DNA of 56,219 bases from Alphaproteobacteria bacterium (GTDB lineage Bacteria; Pseudomonadota; Alphaproteobacteria; Rhodobacterales; Rhodobacteraceae), in contig JAUHVK010000029.1 of the NCBI GenBank assembly GCA_030425145.1, positions 1-56,219 on the forward strand. The letters run 5' to 3'. The position numbers and the translations under genes were made by a program. This document shows positions 9,191 to 18,106 of the stretch, one piece after another; within the stretch, counting starts at the first letter, position 1, and each line of letters starts with the position of its first letter. The notes under the pieces were generated by a model. The model saw only the letters and a program-made list of their open reading frames with translations. It did no database searches and was not told the DNA's origin.

Positions 9191-9227
9191 CGGGCCGGGC
9201 ACAAAAGCCCGGCCCGATTTTCCTTTT
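9191..9227 (+). terminator. intrinsic terminator of metK
   Basis: A perfect ten-base-pair GC-rich stem (CGGGCCGGGC at 9191-9200 with its complement at 9207-9216) has a six-base loop ACAAAA and is followed by ATTTTCCTTTT. It lies 11 bases after the metK stop. Confidence 0.92.
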
Positions 9228-9275
9228 GCAGCACAACCCTATGTCCCGTGTTGAGATCACGAAACGGGGCAGGGT

Positions 9276-9815
9276 ATGCTGAAACATCTACTCTTACTGA
9301 TCCTTATGCTGCCGGGTGTCGCGCTGGCCAATGACTGGGACGCGCTCGACACGCCCGGTGCCTTTGCCATCATGCGTCATGCACTTGCCCCCGGCACCGG
9401 CGATCCGGCGAACCTGACCATCGGCGACTGCAGCACACAGCGCAATCTCAGCCAGCAGGGCAGGGATCAGGCCACCCGCATCGGTCAGGCGTTCCGGGAT
9501 CGCGGCCATGCCTTTGACATCATGCTGACAAGCCAATGGTGCCGCTGCCGCGATACCGCCGAATTGCTGACCCTTGGCACGGTCGAAGAGGTGCCCGCCT
9601 TCAATTCCTTCTTTCAGGATTTCTCGAACCGCGACAGCCAGACGGTCGAGGCGCTGACGCTTCTGGCGGATCGCAATGACCGACCCTTCATCGTCACCCA
9701 TCAGGTCAACATCCGCGCTCTTACGGGCCAGACCACCCGATCCGGCGAGGTTCTCGTGGTGCGTCATGCGGGCGACAAGCTTGAGGTTCTGGGGTCGATC
9801 CTGATCGACCCGTGA
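9276..9815 (+). CDS. exported histidine phosphatase family protein
   Basis: A 179-residue protein with a Sec signal peptide (hydrophobic residues 3-18, cut after ALA-N). The mature part is a small histidine-phosphatase domain. The phosphohistidine motif appears as MRHALAPG rather than RHG, and the second catalytic His is in IVTHQVNI. SQWCRCRDTA corresponds to the conserved phosphate-binding Arg segment. It should act on phosphomonoesters in the periplasm; the substrate is unknown. The gene sits between the metK terminator and trmB, in the same direction, with about 60 bases to trmB. Confidence 0.8.
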   Translation: MLKHLLLLILMLPGVALANDWDALDTPGAFAIMRHALAPGTGDPANLTIGDCSTQRNLSQQGRDQATRIGQAFRDRGHAFDIMLTSQWCRCRDTAELLTLGTVEEVPAFNSFFQDFSNRDSQTVEALTLLADRNDRPFIVTHQVNIRALTGQTTRSGEVLVVRHAGDKLEVLGSILIDP

Positions 9816-9875
9816 CGGGGACAAAAACAAAGACCTCCGTTGCGAGAGCTTGCCGCAATCGCTAAACCGCGCGCC

Positions 9876-10592
9876 ATGACAGACACCAAACACCCCTCGG
9901 GCGCGCCGTGGCGCAACTTTTATGGCCGGTTCAAGGGCAAGACCCTGCGCCCGAACCAGAAAGACTACCTTGAGCACGATCTTGACGCGCTCAGCCCCGG
10001 CGCGGTCTCGTGGGAGGAAAACCCCGACCGCACGCAACTCGACGTGGATGCGATCTTCGACGGCAAACCGCTGTGGCTCGAAATCGGGTTCGGCGGCGGC
10101 GAACATCTTGTGCATCAGGCGCAGACCTACCCCGACGTGGGAATTATCGGGTGCGAACCCTTCATCAACGGGGTTGCGATGCTGCTGGGCAAGATCCGCG
10201 ATTCCGGTGTGACCAACCTGCGTGTGCATCCCGGTGATGCGCGCGATCTCTTCGACGTGCTGCCTGCAGGATCGGTCGAGAAGGCGTTTCTACTCTATCC
10301 CGACCCGTGGCCGAAAAAGCGCCACCACCGTCGCCGTTTTGTGACGCAGGAACATCTTGAGCCGCTGTTTAATGTACTCAAGTCCGGCGCAGAATTCCGC
10401 GTGGCCACCGACATTCCCGACTACGTCCGCCAGACCCTGATCGAAGTGCCCAAAGCCGGGTTCGAATGGCTGGCCGAAGGCCCGGACGACTGGCGGCAGT
10501 CATGGGACGACTGGCACTCGACCCGCTACGAACAGAAAGCCCTGCGCGAAGGGCGGAGGCCGCACTACATGACCTTCCGGAAACCGGATTGA
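9876..10592 (+). CDS. trmB: tRNA (guanine-N7-)-methyltransferase TrmB
   Basis: A 238-residue SAM-dependent enzyme making m7G46 in the tRNA variable loop. The SAM-binding motif [10 protein letters not shown] is near residue 68, and the family signature [13 protein letters not shown] lies around residues 144-156. The C-terminal [12 protein letters not shown] stretch matches the conserved T-[NR]-[FY]-E end block. I chose ATG 9876; an in-frame TTG at 9840 would add residues with no family match. The stop TGA overlaps the cmk ATG by one base (TGATG), so the two are translationally coupled. Confidence 0.94.
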   Translation: MTDTKHPSGAPWRNFYGRFKGKTLRPNQKDYLEHDLDALSPGAVSWEENPDRTQLDVDAIFDGKPLWLEIGFGGGEHLVHQAQTYPDVGIIGCEPFINGVAMLLGKIRDSGVTNLRVHPGDARDLFDVLPAGSVEKAFLLYPDPWPKKRHHRRRFVTQEHLEPLFNVLKSGAEFRVATDIPDYVRQTLIEVPKAGFEWLAEGPDDWRQSWDDWHSTRYEQKALREGRRPHYMTFRKPD

Positions 10593-11206
10593 TGTCTCCG
10601 TTCACAGTTGCCATCGACGGCCCCGCCGCAGCCGGCAAAGGCACGATCAGCAAAGCTGTCGCCGCGCATTTCGAACTTGCGCATCTGGACACCGGACTGC
10701 TGTACCGCGCCGTCGGCGCGCGGATGCTGACAGGGGAAGACCCGATCGCGGCCGCACAAAGCCTTGTGGCCGAAGACCTCGAAAACCCCGATCTGCGCAC
10801 GGCCGACGTAGCTCAGGCAGCGTCCAAAGTGGCCGTGATCCCCGAGGTGCGCGCGGCCCTACTGGATTTCCAACGCGCTTTTGCCCGGCGCTCGGGCGGT
10901 GCGGTTCTTGATGGCAGGGACATTGGCACAGTGATCTGCCCGCAGGCCGAGGTGAAGCTCTTTGTCACCGCCAGCGCAGAGGTCCGCGCGCAGCGGCGTC
11001 TGGCAGAACTCACCGAACGCGGGTTCGAGACCGATTTCGACACCGTTCTGACCGATGTCAAAGCCCGCGATGACCGCGACATGAACCGTGCCGATGCACC
11101 TTTGCGCCCGGCCGAGGATGCGGTGCTGATCGACACGTCCGACCTGAGCATCGACGCCGCTGTGGCCCGCGCAGTCTCCGCCGTGGAGGTCGTCCGCGAA
11201 AGGTAA
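10592..11206 (+). CDS. cmk: cytidylate kinase Cmk
   Basis: A 204-residue (d)CMP kinase. The P-loop is GPAAAGKGT at residues 10-18, [11 protein letters not shown] is the nucleotide-binding segment and [14 protein letters not shown] is the diagnostic LDGRDIGT motif. The [13 protein letters not shown] lid/arginine block is conserved near 168-180. It phosphorylates CMP and dCMP for RNA, DNA and phospholipid synthesis. The start at 10592 overlaps trmB by one base. In many proteobacteria cmk precedes rpsA, as here, but a terminator-like hairpin and 268 bases separate them in this genome. Confidence 0.95.
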   Translation: MSPFTVAIDGPAAAGKGTISKAVAAHFELAHLDTGLLYRAVGARMLTGEDPIAAAQSLVAEDLENPDLRTADVAQAASKVAVIPEVRAALLDFQRAFARRSGGAVLDGRDIGTVICPQAEVKLFVTASAEVRAQRRLAELTERGFETDFDTVLTDVKARDDRDMNRADAPLRPAEDAVLIDTSDLSIDAAVARAVSAVEVVRER

Positions 11207-11338
11207 GCCGATCTGCAAACGGCGGCACCCGGCCAAAAGTGGCTCTGCGCACCATCAGCACTTGCCAGAACGAACGTGCTCTGATAGGTCGCGCGCGTCG
11301 CTAAAAGGCAAATAACGCCGCGGACGAAGATCGAGCAG

Positions 11339-11368
11339 GGGTCGGCAATCACCGGCCCTCTTTGTTTT
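11339..11368 (+). terminator. intrinsic terminator between cmk and rpsA
   Basis: GGGTCGG (11339-11345) pairs with CCGGCCC (11352-11358) across a six-base loop, with one G-U pair, followed by TCTTTGTTTT. The rest of the 268-base gap holds no convincing ORF; a TTGACC at 11378 has no usable -10 box. Confidence 0.65.
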
Positions 11369-11474
11369 GCGGATGCCTTGACCAATCGCCTCACCGCAAG
11401 CGTGGGCACCAACCCCAGACCGGCGGAGACAACCGCTCGGCCAGAAAATGATACGTAAAGGAAACAGACGCCAC

Positions 11475-13157
11475 ATGGCTCAGAACGCATCTATGGAAGA
11501 ATTCGAGGCACTGCTTAACGAAAGCCTCGAAATGGACACACCGGACGAAGGGTCCGTTGTCAAAGGCAAGGTCATCGCAATCGAAGCGGGCCAGGCCATC
11601 ATCGACGTAGGCTACAAGATGGAAGGCCGCGTTGATCTTAAGGAATTTGCAAACCCCGGCGAAGCGCCCGACCTGAGCGTCGGTGACGAAGTCGAGGTTT
11701 TCCTGCGCTCCGCAGAAAACGCCCGCGGCGAAGCCGTCATCTCCCGCGAGATGGCGCGTCGTGAAGAAGCATGGGATCGCTTGGAAAAGGCATACGCAGA
11801 CGACGCGCGCGTCGAAGGCGCGATCTTCGGCCGCGTCAAGGGTGGCTTCACTGTCGATCTCGGCGGTGCCGTGGCCTTCCTGCCAGGCTCCCAGGTTGAC
11901 GTGCGCCCGGTACGTGACGCTGGCCCGCTCATGGGTCTCAAGCAGCCGTTCCAGATCCTCAAGATGGACCGTCGCCGTGGCAACATCGTTGTTTCCCGTC
12001 GTGCGATCCTCGAAGAGTCCCGCGCCGAACAGCGCGCCGAAGTCATCGGCAACCTCACCGAAGGTCAGGCAGTCGACGGCGTGGTCAAGAACATCACCGA
12101 ATACGGTGCGTTCGTTGACCTTGGTGGCGTAGACGGCCTGCTGCACGTGACCGACATGGCATGGCGCCGCGTCAACCACCCGTCCGAGATCCTGTCGATC
12201 GGCGAAACCGTCAAGGTTCAGGTCATCAAGATCAACAAAGACACCCACCGCATCAGCCTCGGCATGAAGCAGCTGCAGGAAGATCCGTGGGATCTGGTTG
12301 CCGCCAAGTACCCGCTCGAGTCCGTGCACATGGGCCGCGTGACCAACATCACCGATTACGGTGCGTTTGTTGAGCTGGAGCCGGGTGTCGAGGGCCTTGT
12401 CCACGTCTCCGAAATGTCCTGGACCAAGAAGAACGTGCACCCGGGCAAGATCGTCTCCACCTCGCAGGAAGTGGAAGTCATGGTTCTGGAAATCGACGGT
12501 GCCAAGCGCCGCGTGTCCCTGGGCCTCAAGCAGACCATGCGCAACCCGTGGGAAGTGTTTGCAGAAACGCACCCCGAGGGCACCGAGGTCGAAGGCGAAG
12601 TCAAGAACATCACCGAATTCGGTCTGTTCGTTGGCCTCGACGGCGACATCGACGGCATGGTTCACCTCAGCGACCTCAGCTGGGACGAGCGTGGCGAAGA
12701 CGCCATCCAGAACTACCGCAAGGGCGACATGGTCCAGGCCGTTGTCACCGAAGTCGATGTCGAGAAAGAGCGTATCTCGCTCTCCATCAAGGCACTCGGC
12801 GGCGACAAGTTCGCGGATGCCGTGGGCGGCGTGAAGCGCGGCTCGATCATCACCGTTCAGGTCACAGCCATCGAAGATGGCGGAATCGAAGTGGAATACG
12901 AAGGCATGAAATCCTTCATCCGCCGCTCCGATCTGTCGCGTGACCGCGCAGAGCAGCGCCCCGAGCGTTTCTCGGTCGGTGACAAGGTCGATGTGCGCGT
13001 GACCAACGTGGATAGCAAGACCCGTCGTCTGGGTCTGTCGATCAAAGCGCGCGAAATCGCCGAAGAGAAAGAAGCGGTTGAGCAGTACGGTTCCTCGGAT
13101 TCCGGCGCATCGCTGGGCGACATCCTCGGCGCCGCGCTCAAGTCGGGCGACAACTGA
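11475..13157 (+). CDS. rpsA: 30S ribosomal protein S1
   Basis: A 560-residue protein made of six S1 (OB-fold) RNA-binding repeats. Recurrent VKNITEYGAFVDLGGVDGLLHVTDM-like blocks mark repeats 3-5. S1 helps the 30S subunit bind and unfold mRNA. The start is ATG 11475 with AAAGGAAAC upstream; an in-frame ATG at 11448 lies before this ribosome site. Length and C-terminus are normal for Rhodobacterales, where S1 ends after the sixth repeat with a short tail (GASLGDILGAALKSGDN). Confidence 0.97.
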   Translation: MAQNASMEEFEALLNESLEMDTPDEGSVVKGKVIAIEAGQAIIDVGYKMEGRVDLKEFANPGEAPDLSVGDEVEVFLRSAENARGEAVISREMARREEAWDRLEKAYADDARVEGAIFGRVKGGFTVDLGGAVAFLPGSQVDVRPVRDAGPLMGLKQPFQILKMDRRRGNIVVSRRAILEESRAEQRAEVIGNLTEGQAVDGVVKNITEYGAFVDLGGVDGLLHVTDMAWRRVNHPSEILSIGETVKVQVIKINKDTHRISLGMKQLQEDPWDLVAAKYPLESVHMGRVTNITDYGAFVELEPGVEGLVHVSEMSWTKKNVHPGKIVSTSQEVEVMVLEIDGAKRRVSLGLKQTMRNPWEVFAETHPEGTEVEGEVKNITEFGLFVGLDGDIDGMVHLSDLSWDERGEDAIQNYRKGDMVQAVVTEVDVEKERISLSIKALGGDKFADAVGGVKRGSIITVQVTAIEDGGIEVEYEGMKSFIRRSDLSRDRAEQRPERFSVGDKVDVRVTNVDSKTRRLGLSIKAREIAEEKEAVEQYGSSDSGASLGDILGAALKSGDN

Positions 13158-13181
13158 TCCGATTGATCGGTTAAGACATGA

Positions 13182-13216
13182 GACCCCCCGCATCCCGGAT
13201 GCGGGGGTTTTCTTTT
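13182..13216 (+). terminator. intrinsic terminator of rpsA
   Basis: A near-perfect GC-rich palindrome centred at about 13196 (arm CCCCCGCATCC and its complement) is followed by TTTTCTTTT. It lies about 25 bases after the rpsA stop. Confidence 0.92.
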
Positions 13217-13237
13217 GTCCGGCGGTTTGGCTGGACG

Positions 13238-13410
13238 GAAGATGCGTCGACGCATCTTCGGCGTTCCGTTGACGGAACGCATGTTTGCCGATCGGTGGTC
13301 AGAGTTGCCATGCGCCGACGCATCGCCTGTTTCCGCTGACGGAAAAAGGGGGCTCTGCCCCCGTCCGCCAAAGGCGGCCTCCCCCGAGGTATTTTCGAAA
13401 CAGAGAAGGC
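13238..13410. repeat. cluster of intergenic palindromes between rpsA and the minus-strand operon
   Basis: Several short hairpins stand in series: a perfect 22-base palindrome at 13238-13259 (core GCGTCGACGC); a 9-bp stem at 13261-13280; ATGCG/CGCAT around 13310-13323; TTCCG/CGGAA at 13331-13344; GGGGG/CCCCC at 13348-13362; and CCGCC/GGCGG just after. The last part ends in GGTATTTTCGAAACAGAGAAG (13388-13408), close to the BKACE stop. No ORF is plausible here. It reads like a mosaic of REP-type intergenic repeats between convergent genes. Confidence 0.65.
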
Positions 13411-13417
13411 CTGGCCG

Positions 13418-14257
13418 TTATACGGCCACCTTGCGCAGCCCGAGGATCTCGCGCGCTTGTTGCCAGGTGGCGACGGGGCGGTCGTATTTCTCGCAGATCT
13501 CGACAGCGCGTTTGACCAAGGCGGCGTTTGACGGGGCGAGCGTTGTGCGATCCAGGCGGACGTTGTCTTCGAGCCCGGTGCGCGCATGGCCGCCGGACGA
13601 AATTGCCCATTCGTTCAGAACGATCTGGTTCGGTCCGATCCCGGCGGCGCACCACGGTGCGTCTTCCCCGAACAGGCGTTTGACAGTGTGGATGTAGAAA
13701 TCGAACACCTCGCGGTCGACCGGCATTGCGTTCTTCACACCCATGACGAACTGCACGTAGGGCGTGGCCGCGATCTCGCCCGCTTGATGCATCGCGGCGG
13801 CGCGGAAGATGTGTGACAGGTCGAAGGCCTCGATCTCGGGCTTGATGTCGTAGGTCTTCATCTCCGAGGCAAGCCAGGCCACCAGATCTGGTGGGTTCTC
13901 ATAGACGCGGGTGGGAAAGTTGTTCGAGCCCACGGACAGTGAGGCCATGTCCGGGCGCAGCGGCAGCATGCCGCCGCGCGTCTTGCCCGCGCCGGACCGT
14001 CCGCCGGTCGACATTTGGATGATCATGCCGGGACAGTGCTTTTCCACCCCTTCTTTCAGTCGCGCGAATTTCTCGGGGTCCGAGCTGGGCGTTTCATCCT
14101 CATTGCGCACATGGGCGTGCATGATCGTGGCGCCTGCTTCGAACGCTTCATGGGTGCTTTCGATCTGTTCCGCGATGCTGGTCGGAACGGCGGGGTTGTC
14201 GGCCTTGGTCGGCAGGGAGCCTGTGATGGCGACGCAGATGATGCAGGGGGGTGTCAT
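13418..14257 (-). CDS. beta-keto acid cleavage enzyme (BKACE, DUF849; 3-keto-5-aminohexanoate cleavage protein family)
   Basis: A 279-residue TIM-barrel enzyme of the BKACE family, which condenses a beta-keto acid with acetyl-CoA to give acetoacetate and a new CoA ester. The zinc-binding HAHVRNEDETPSSD motif is near residues 48-61, and QMSTGGRSGAG carries the substrate loop. I chose the start ATG at 14257 (MTPPCIICVAITGS); an in-frame ATG at 14293 adds 12 non-family residues. It is the last gene of a minus-strand operon behind a TIM-barrel isomerase and a fatty-acid-desaturase-family protein. BKACE substrates vary widely (keto-aminohexanoate, dehydrocarnitine and others), so the true substrate cannot be read from sequence alone. 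Confidence 0.88.
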   Translation of the reverse strand: MTPPCIICVAITGSLPTKADNPAVPTSIAEQIESTHEAFEAGATIMHAHVRNEDETPSSDPEKFARLKEGVEKHCPGMIIQMSTGGRSGAGKTRGGMLPLRPDMASLSVGSNNFPTRVYENPPDLVAWLASEMKTYDIKPEIEAFDLSHIFRAAAMHQAGEIAATPYVQFVMGVKNAMPVDREVFDFYIHTVKRLFGEDAPWCAAGIGPNQIVLNEWAISSGGHARTGLEDNVRLDRTTLAPSNAALVKRAVEICEKYDRPVATWQQAREILGLRKVAV

Positions 14258-14315
14258 GGGATCATGCGGTCCTTGGAAGCGTTTGGCGTGCACTTTGGCA
14301 GGAAACGCGGGCGTG

Positions 14316-15167
14316 TCAAACCGCTTGGTCGTCGCCGCCCAGATCGTCCCAGATCTCCTGCACCCATCCCTTGATCACCTGCGCCTCGTGCCAGCGGTTC
14401 GACATTTCGCGGCCGTCTGGGCCGGTCATGGCGTATTCCGGCGGGCCGAGTTCACACACGAAAATGCAATCGCCCGAGGCATTGCGGTTGCGCCAGTCGG
14501 CCATGCCCTCGCGCCACCAGCCTTTGAAAAGGTCCACCCATTTCTGGTGCTGCGGGAAATCCAGTTGCAGCTGGATTTGCTGTCTGCTGGCCACGCGTCC
14601 CTGAAAACTGTCCGACCGTTTCAGCACGCGAGAGATCAGGCCAAGATCATGCTCCGACAGCGGAAACCAGAATTCCCGGTCCACCACGTAATGCGAAAGA
14701 TCCGCGCAAATCCGCATCTCTGGGATGCGGTCGAGAAGTTGAAGCGTCGTGTAGAGGTCATTGGTGATGCAGTTGCGGTGGGTTTCGAACTGGATCGGCA
14801 TGCCGATGCGGTCAGACATTTCCATCCATGTCTCGATCACCGGGATCATGTCGTCGAGCGCGATTGGCATCACCTGACCGATCACATCGACAAACGGCGC
14901 GCCGAAATCGGCGGCCATGTGCAGCGTGTCTTCGAGGCTTTCGATCGTCTTGGGGAAGGCCACGATCAGCGGCGTCAGCTCATTTGCTTCCATATGTGGA
15001 CGCACTGCGTGGGCGACCGCCACGTCTGACGCGCCAAGGTCAATCGCCATACCGTCGAACCCGGCTCCGGCGACCATTTTGCAGACCTGATCAAAGGGCA
15101 GTTTCACCCCCGTCTGGTCATGCGGCTGCATCGCCCAGAGCGAGGTGTAGACCTGAAGCCGCCTCAC
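14316..15167 (-). CDS. sugar phosphate isomerase/epimerase-like TIM-barrel protein
   Basis: A 283-residue protein of the xylose-isomerase-like TIM-barrel (AP endonuclease 2) superfamily. Metal-ligand type residues are seen in FETHRN (Glu, about 129) and CADLSHY (Asp and His, about 155-158), with a late acidic ligand in CELGPPEY. It starts with GTG at 15167, overlapping the upstream desaturase stop as GTGA, so translation is coupled. An isomerase or epimerase acting on a hydroxy-keto compound feeding the downstream BKACE is plausible, but no specific substrate is visible. Confidence 0.8.
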   Translation of the reverse strand: MRRLQVYTSLWAMQPHDQTGVKLPFDQVCKMVAGAGFDGMAIDLGASDVAVAHAVRPHMEANELTPLIVAFPKTIESLEDTLHMAADFGAPFVDVIGQVMPIALDDMIPVIETWMEMSDRIGMPIQFETHRNCITNDLYTTLQLLDRIPEMRICADLSHYVVDREFWFPLSEHDLGLISRVLKRSDSFQGRVASRQQIQLQLDFPQHQKWVDLFKGWWREGMADWRNRNASGDCIFVCELGPPEYAMTGPDGREMSNRWHEAQVIKGWVQEIWDDLGGDDQAV

Positions 15168-16147
15168 TCGGCGGGCACCCGGCGGGTGCGTCCGCCCGAC
15201 ACCGGCACAATCCAGACCTCGTTCATCGGGTACTGGCTTTCATCCTTGGCCATCAGCTTCTTGATGACTTCGATCTGGAACTCGATCCAGCCCATGCGGT
15301 GCACTTCACCTGCCTTGTCTTCGATCTTGTCGTTCAATTCACGCAGCTTCCAGAAGGGCACGGCGGGAAAGGTGTGATGCGCGGTGTGGTAGGGCATCTG
15401 CCAGCAGAGCCAGCGGAAAAACGCATTGGTGCGGGTCGAGCGGGTGTTTTCGAGAATGTCACTCTCGTGGCTCAATCCCAGATGTTCGATGGTGTTCTGC
15501 AACTGGTGCACCGGTTTCGTCAGCACCATCGGCAAAATCCAGAAGCTCAGCGCGGCCCAGCTTCCTGTCACCAGCGACACAATCCCGATCGCCGCATAAA
15601 GCGCCAGATGAATGCGGCTCTCGCGGATCACCTTTGCCTCCTCCTCGGGGCGGATGAACGGCTCCACGATCACCCCACGCGCGCGGCGGACCACACCGAA
15701 CACCCGGTTGCGCCAATAGGTGATGCCAAAGAGCCAGAGCAGGTAGGTGGTCAGCGTATAGGGTTCGCGCACCAGTTCGCCGTCGCGCTCCCAGTCCTGC
15801 GTGTACTGGTGATGCGCGAAATGCATGATCTGGTCATAGTCGCGCGGGAAGATCTGGATGAAGCCGATGATCCGGCCGAAGACCTCGTTCAGGCTGCGGG
15901 TCTTGAACACGGTGGCGTGGCTGAGTTCGTGCTGCGCGGCATAGAGGAAGTTGAGCAGCACGCCGAGTGCAAAGCCCGTGACCCAGACCCAGCCGGTGCC
16001 CATCGCCTGCGCGTGCAGCACGCCGACGATCAGGATCGCCCCCAAATGGCTCGCCATCTGAATCGCGCCCTTGAGGTCCGATCTTTCCGTCAGACTGCGC
16101 AACTCGGTTGGCGTCAGCAGCTTGCGGCGCGAGAAACTGGCTTCCAT
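15164..16147 (-). CDS. membrane fatty acid desaturase family protein
   Basis: A 327-residue membrane di-iron protein. The three histidine boxes are present: HELSH (about 80), HFAHHQ (about 112) and HTAHH near 260. Hydrophobic pairs around 35-70 and 180-215 would span the membrane. I chose ATG 16147, which follows GGAGAGAG closely; upstream in-frame ATGs at 16225 and 16264 lack a ribosome site. Such enzymes desaturate or hydroxylate aliphatic chains using O2. It is the first gene of a three-gene operon with a TIM-barrel isomerase and a BKACE enzyme, so a hydroxylation step on a small or amphipathic substrate is as likely as lipid desaturation. Confidence 0.85.
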   Translation of the reverse strand: MEASFSRRKLLTPTELRSLTERSDLKGAIQMASHLGAILIVGVLHAQAMGTGWVWVTGFALGVLLNFLYAAQHELSHATVFKTRSLNEVFGRIIGFIQIFPRDYDQIMHFAHHQYTQDWERDGELVREPYTLTTYLLWLFGITYWRNRVFGVVRRARGVIVEPFIRPEEEAKVIRESRIHLALYAAIGIVSLVTGSWAALSFWILPMVLTKPVHQLQNTIEHLGLSHESDILENTRSTRTNAFFRWLCWQMPYHTAHHTFPAVPFWKLRELNDKIEDKAGEVHRMGWIEFQIEVIKKLMAKDESQYPMNEVWIVPVSGGRTRRVPAE

Positions 16148-16349
16148 CACTCTCTCCGGGTCTGTTTGCGCCAGACTGGCCGGGATTGGTGCAAAAAGAA
16201 AGTCCCGAGCGATGTTCACCTTCATCGCGCGGAGGCGCTGCTGAATCTGCGGGCATCCGCGCAAAACCGACCGTTGTGCGGAGACTCATTGTGTGACGCC
16301 TGTGTTGGCCTCACTATATTGAAAACGCATCACAGAGGTGAGCAGACCG

Positions 16350-17480
16350 ATGCAATTCAATCGACGCCTTTTCGGGCTGGGGCTATTGGGCCTTGGCCTT
16401 TCTGCCTGTTCGCGGGCCGTGCCGGGTAGTGTGAGCACCAGCACGCCGAACGGGCTTCCCGCAGACCTGCGGCCCCAGCCAAACGCGGCCTATGACGCTT
16501 GGGTTGCGGCGTTCCGGGGCCGGGCGGCGGCGCAGGGAATTTCGCAATCAACGTTGACTGCCGCCTTTCGCGGCACGGGGTATCTGCCCGGCGTTGTGAC
16601 GCGCGACCGCAACCAGACCGAGTTCAGTCGGACACTTGAGGATTATCTGTCCATCGCCACATCGGATGAACGTGTGCAGAAAGGGCGTGCGGCCTATGCG
16701 CGGCATCGCGGTACGCTGAACGCCCTCGAAGGCCGGTATGGTGTCGATGCAAAGATCATCTGTGCGATCTGGGGACTCGAAAGCTTTTACGGCGAACGGC
16801 GAGGCGAAGTCCCGGTGATCTCGGCCACCTCGACTTTGGCCTTTGACGGACGGCGCGGTCGGTTCTTTGAACAGCAGCTTATCGCGGCGCTGCGGATCAT
16901 CCAGAACGGCGATATTCCGGCGTCCCGCATGACCGGGAGCTGGGCTGGTGCCATGGGGCACACGCAGTTCATCCCGACATCGTTCCTGCAATTTGCGGTG
17001 GACTACACCGGCGACGGCCGGCGTGACATCTGGTCAGACGATCCCAGCGATGCGCTGGCGTCTGCTGCCGCCTACCTTCAACGCAATGACTGGCAACGGG
17101 GCGTCGGTTGGGGGGCGGAATCCCCCGACGGTTCGCTTCAGCCGCAACCGGGCGGGCCGCGCTTTGCCACCACGGCGAATTTCCGAGTGATCAAGCGCTA
17201 CAACAACTCTGACGCCTACGCGATTGGGGTCGGCCACCTGTCCGACCGGATCGGCGGTGCAGGCCCGCTGCGCATGGAATTCCCGCCGGATGCCAATGGG
17301 TTTACCAAATCGGACCGGATCGCGCTGCAGCAACGCCTCACTGCGCGGGGGTTTGATACGCAGGGCGCGGACGGGGTGATCGGGGCCAACACTGAAACCG
17401 CGATCCGCGCCTATCAGGCAAGTCGGGGATTGCCGGTCACGGGCACGCCCTCGCAAGCCTTGCTGCAAAGCCTGCGCTAG
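16350..17480 (+). CDS. lytic murein transglycosylase (MltB family) lipoprotein with peptidoglycan-binding domain
   Basis: A 376-residue envelope enzyme. The N-terminus MQFNRRLFGLGLLGLGLSAC is a lipoprotein signal with lipobox LSAC and a twin-Arg start, so Tat export is possible. The catalytic domain spans about 40-300: AIWGLESFYGERRGEVPVI contains the catalytic Glu, and MGHTQFIPTSF is the classic MltB substrate block. A C-terminal PG_binding_1 domain (about 315-375; LTARGFDTQGADGVIGANTE) follows. It cleaves the glycan backbone to 1,6-anhydromuropeptides. ATG 16350 is preferred over an in-frame GTG at 16338, because the AGAGGTGAG ribosome site then has proper spacing. Confidence 0.92.
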   Translation: MQFNRRLFGLGLLGLGLSACSRAVPGSVSTSTPNGLPADLRPQPNAAYDAWVAAFRGRAAAQGISQSTLTAAFRGTGYLPGVVTRDRNQTEFSRTLEDYLSIATSDERVQKGRAAYARHRGTLNALEGRYGVDAKIICAIWGLESFYGERRGEVPVISATSTLAFDGRRGRFFEQQLIAALRIIQNGDIPASRMTGSWAGAMGHTQFIPTSFLQFAVDYTGDGRRDIWSDDPSDALASAAAYLQRNDWQRGVGWGAESPDGSLQPQPGGPRFATTANFRVIKRYNNSDAYAIGVGHLSDRIGGAGPLRMEFPPDANGFTKSDRIALQQRLTARGFDTQGADGVIGANTETAIRAYQASRGLPVTGTPSQALLQSLR

Positions 17481-17484
17481 TTCG

Positions 17485-17934
17485 GTGCGTCGCGTGCTCG
17501 GGTGGCTGCGCAACACGGTTGTGCTGATATGGCTCTGCGCGGCCCTTTTGGTCAGCACGGTGGCCCTCGCGGTGCAGGCGGTGACGCTGACGGCCCAAGT
17601 GGCCACCGTCACCGCCAGCGCCTCTGCCGCCGCACTCAGCCATCGCAAGGAGCTGGCCAAGGCCATCGCGCGCACCAAAGCCAAGGCGCGTCTGCGTCGG
17701 ATGCTGGTTGCGGTTCCCGTGATCGGCGCGGGGGCCGCCGTTGCGTTCGAGGCGCAGGATTTCCGCGACTGGCAGATCGACAACCCCGACGGCACATTTG
17801 CCGACTATTCCTGCGAAGTGGCCACGCTGAGTGCCGAAGTGGTGGACGAGGTGTTGCAAGACCTGCCGGACGGGTTGCGCCCCTCCCGCGACATGGTGCT
17901 GAACCAACTGCCCGAATGTGCGCCAGAGTCTTGA
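17485..17934 (+). CDS. hypothetical membrane-anchored protein
   Basis: A 149-residue protein starting with GTG five bases after the transglycosylase stop. One hydrophobic anchor lies at about 10-32, an Ala/Lys-rich helix (about 45-72, with many Ala and basic residues, likely coiled coil) follows, and a second hydrophobic stretch is at about 73-88. The C-terminal third is acidic with two Cys. I recognise no family. Its tight spacing after the transglycosylase suggests co-transcription and an envelope location. Confidence 0.6.
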   Translation: MRRVLGWLRNTVVLIWLCAALLVSTVALAVQAVTLTAQVATVTASASAAALSHRKELAKAIARTKAKARLRRMLVAVPVIGAGAAVAFEAQDFRDWQIDNPDGTFADYSCEVATLSAEVVDEVLQDLPDGLRPSRDMVLNQLPECAPES

Positions 17935-17942
17935 TTTCAGCG

Positions 17943-17963
17943 ATTCATTTTTGATGAATTTTT
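17943..17963 (+). terminator. weak terminator-like hairpin
   Basis: ATTCAT (17943-17948) pairs with ATGAAT (17954-17959), followed by TTTTT. The stem is AT-rich and short. The rest of 17964-18106 shows no gene; it must contain the urease operon promoter, which I could not pinpoint. Confidence 0.3.
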
Positions 17964-18106
17964 GGGCATTTATGGCATGATTGCCCATTTGTCGGGCGCA
18001 GCGTTTTGATGCTGGCCGCTTTCTGCGGTGCTTTCGCTCGGTTGTGGTGCGTGGCCAAGAAATGCGTTGGAACTCGGGTCACACCGATTGCTAGCGTTCC
18101 GCCAAG

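Noticed and set aside
11378-11406. Promoter for rpsA at TTGACC
   Set aside because: The box 17 bases downstream (CGTGGG) has no resemblance to a -10 element.
11391-13193. 600-residue minus-strand open frame opposite rpsA
   Set aside because: Antisense shadow of a highly biased ribosomal protein gene.
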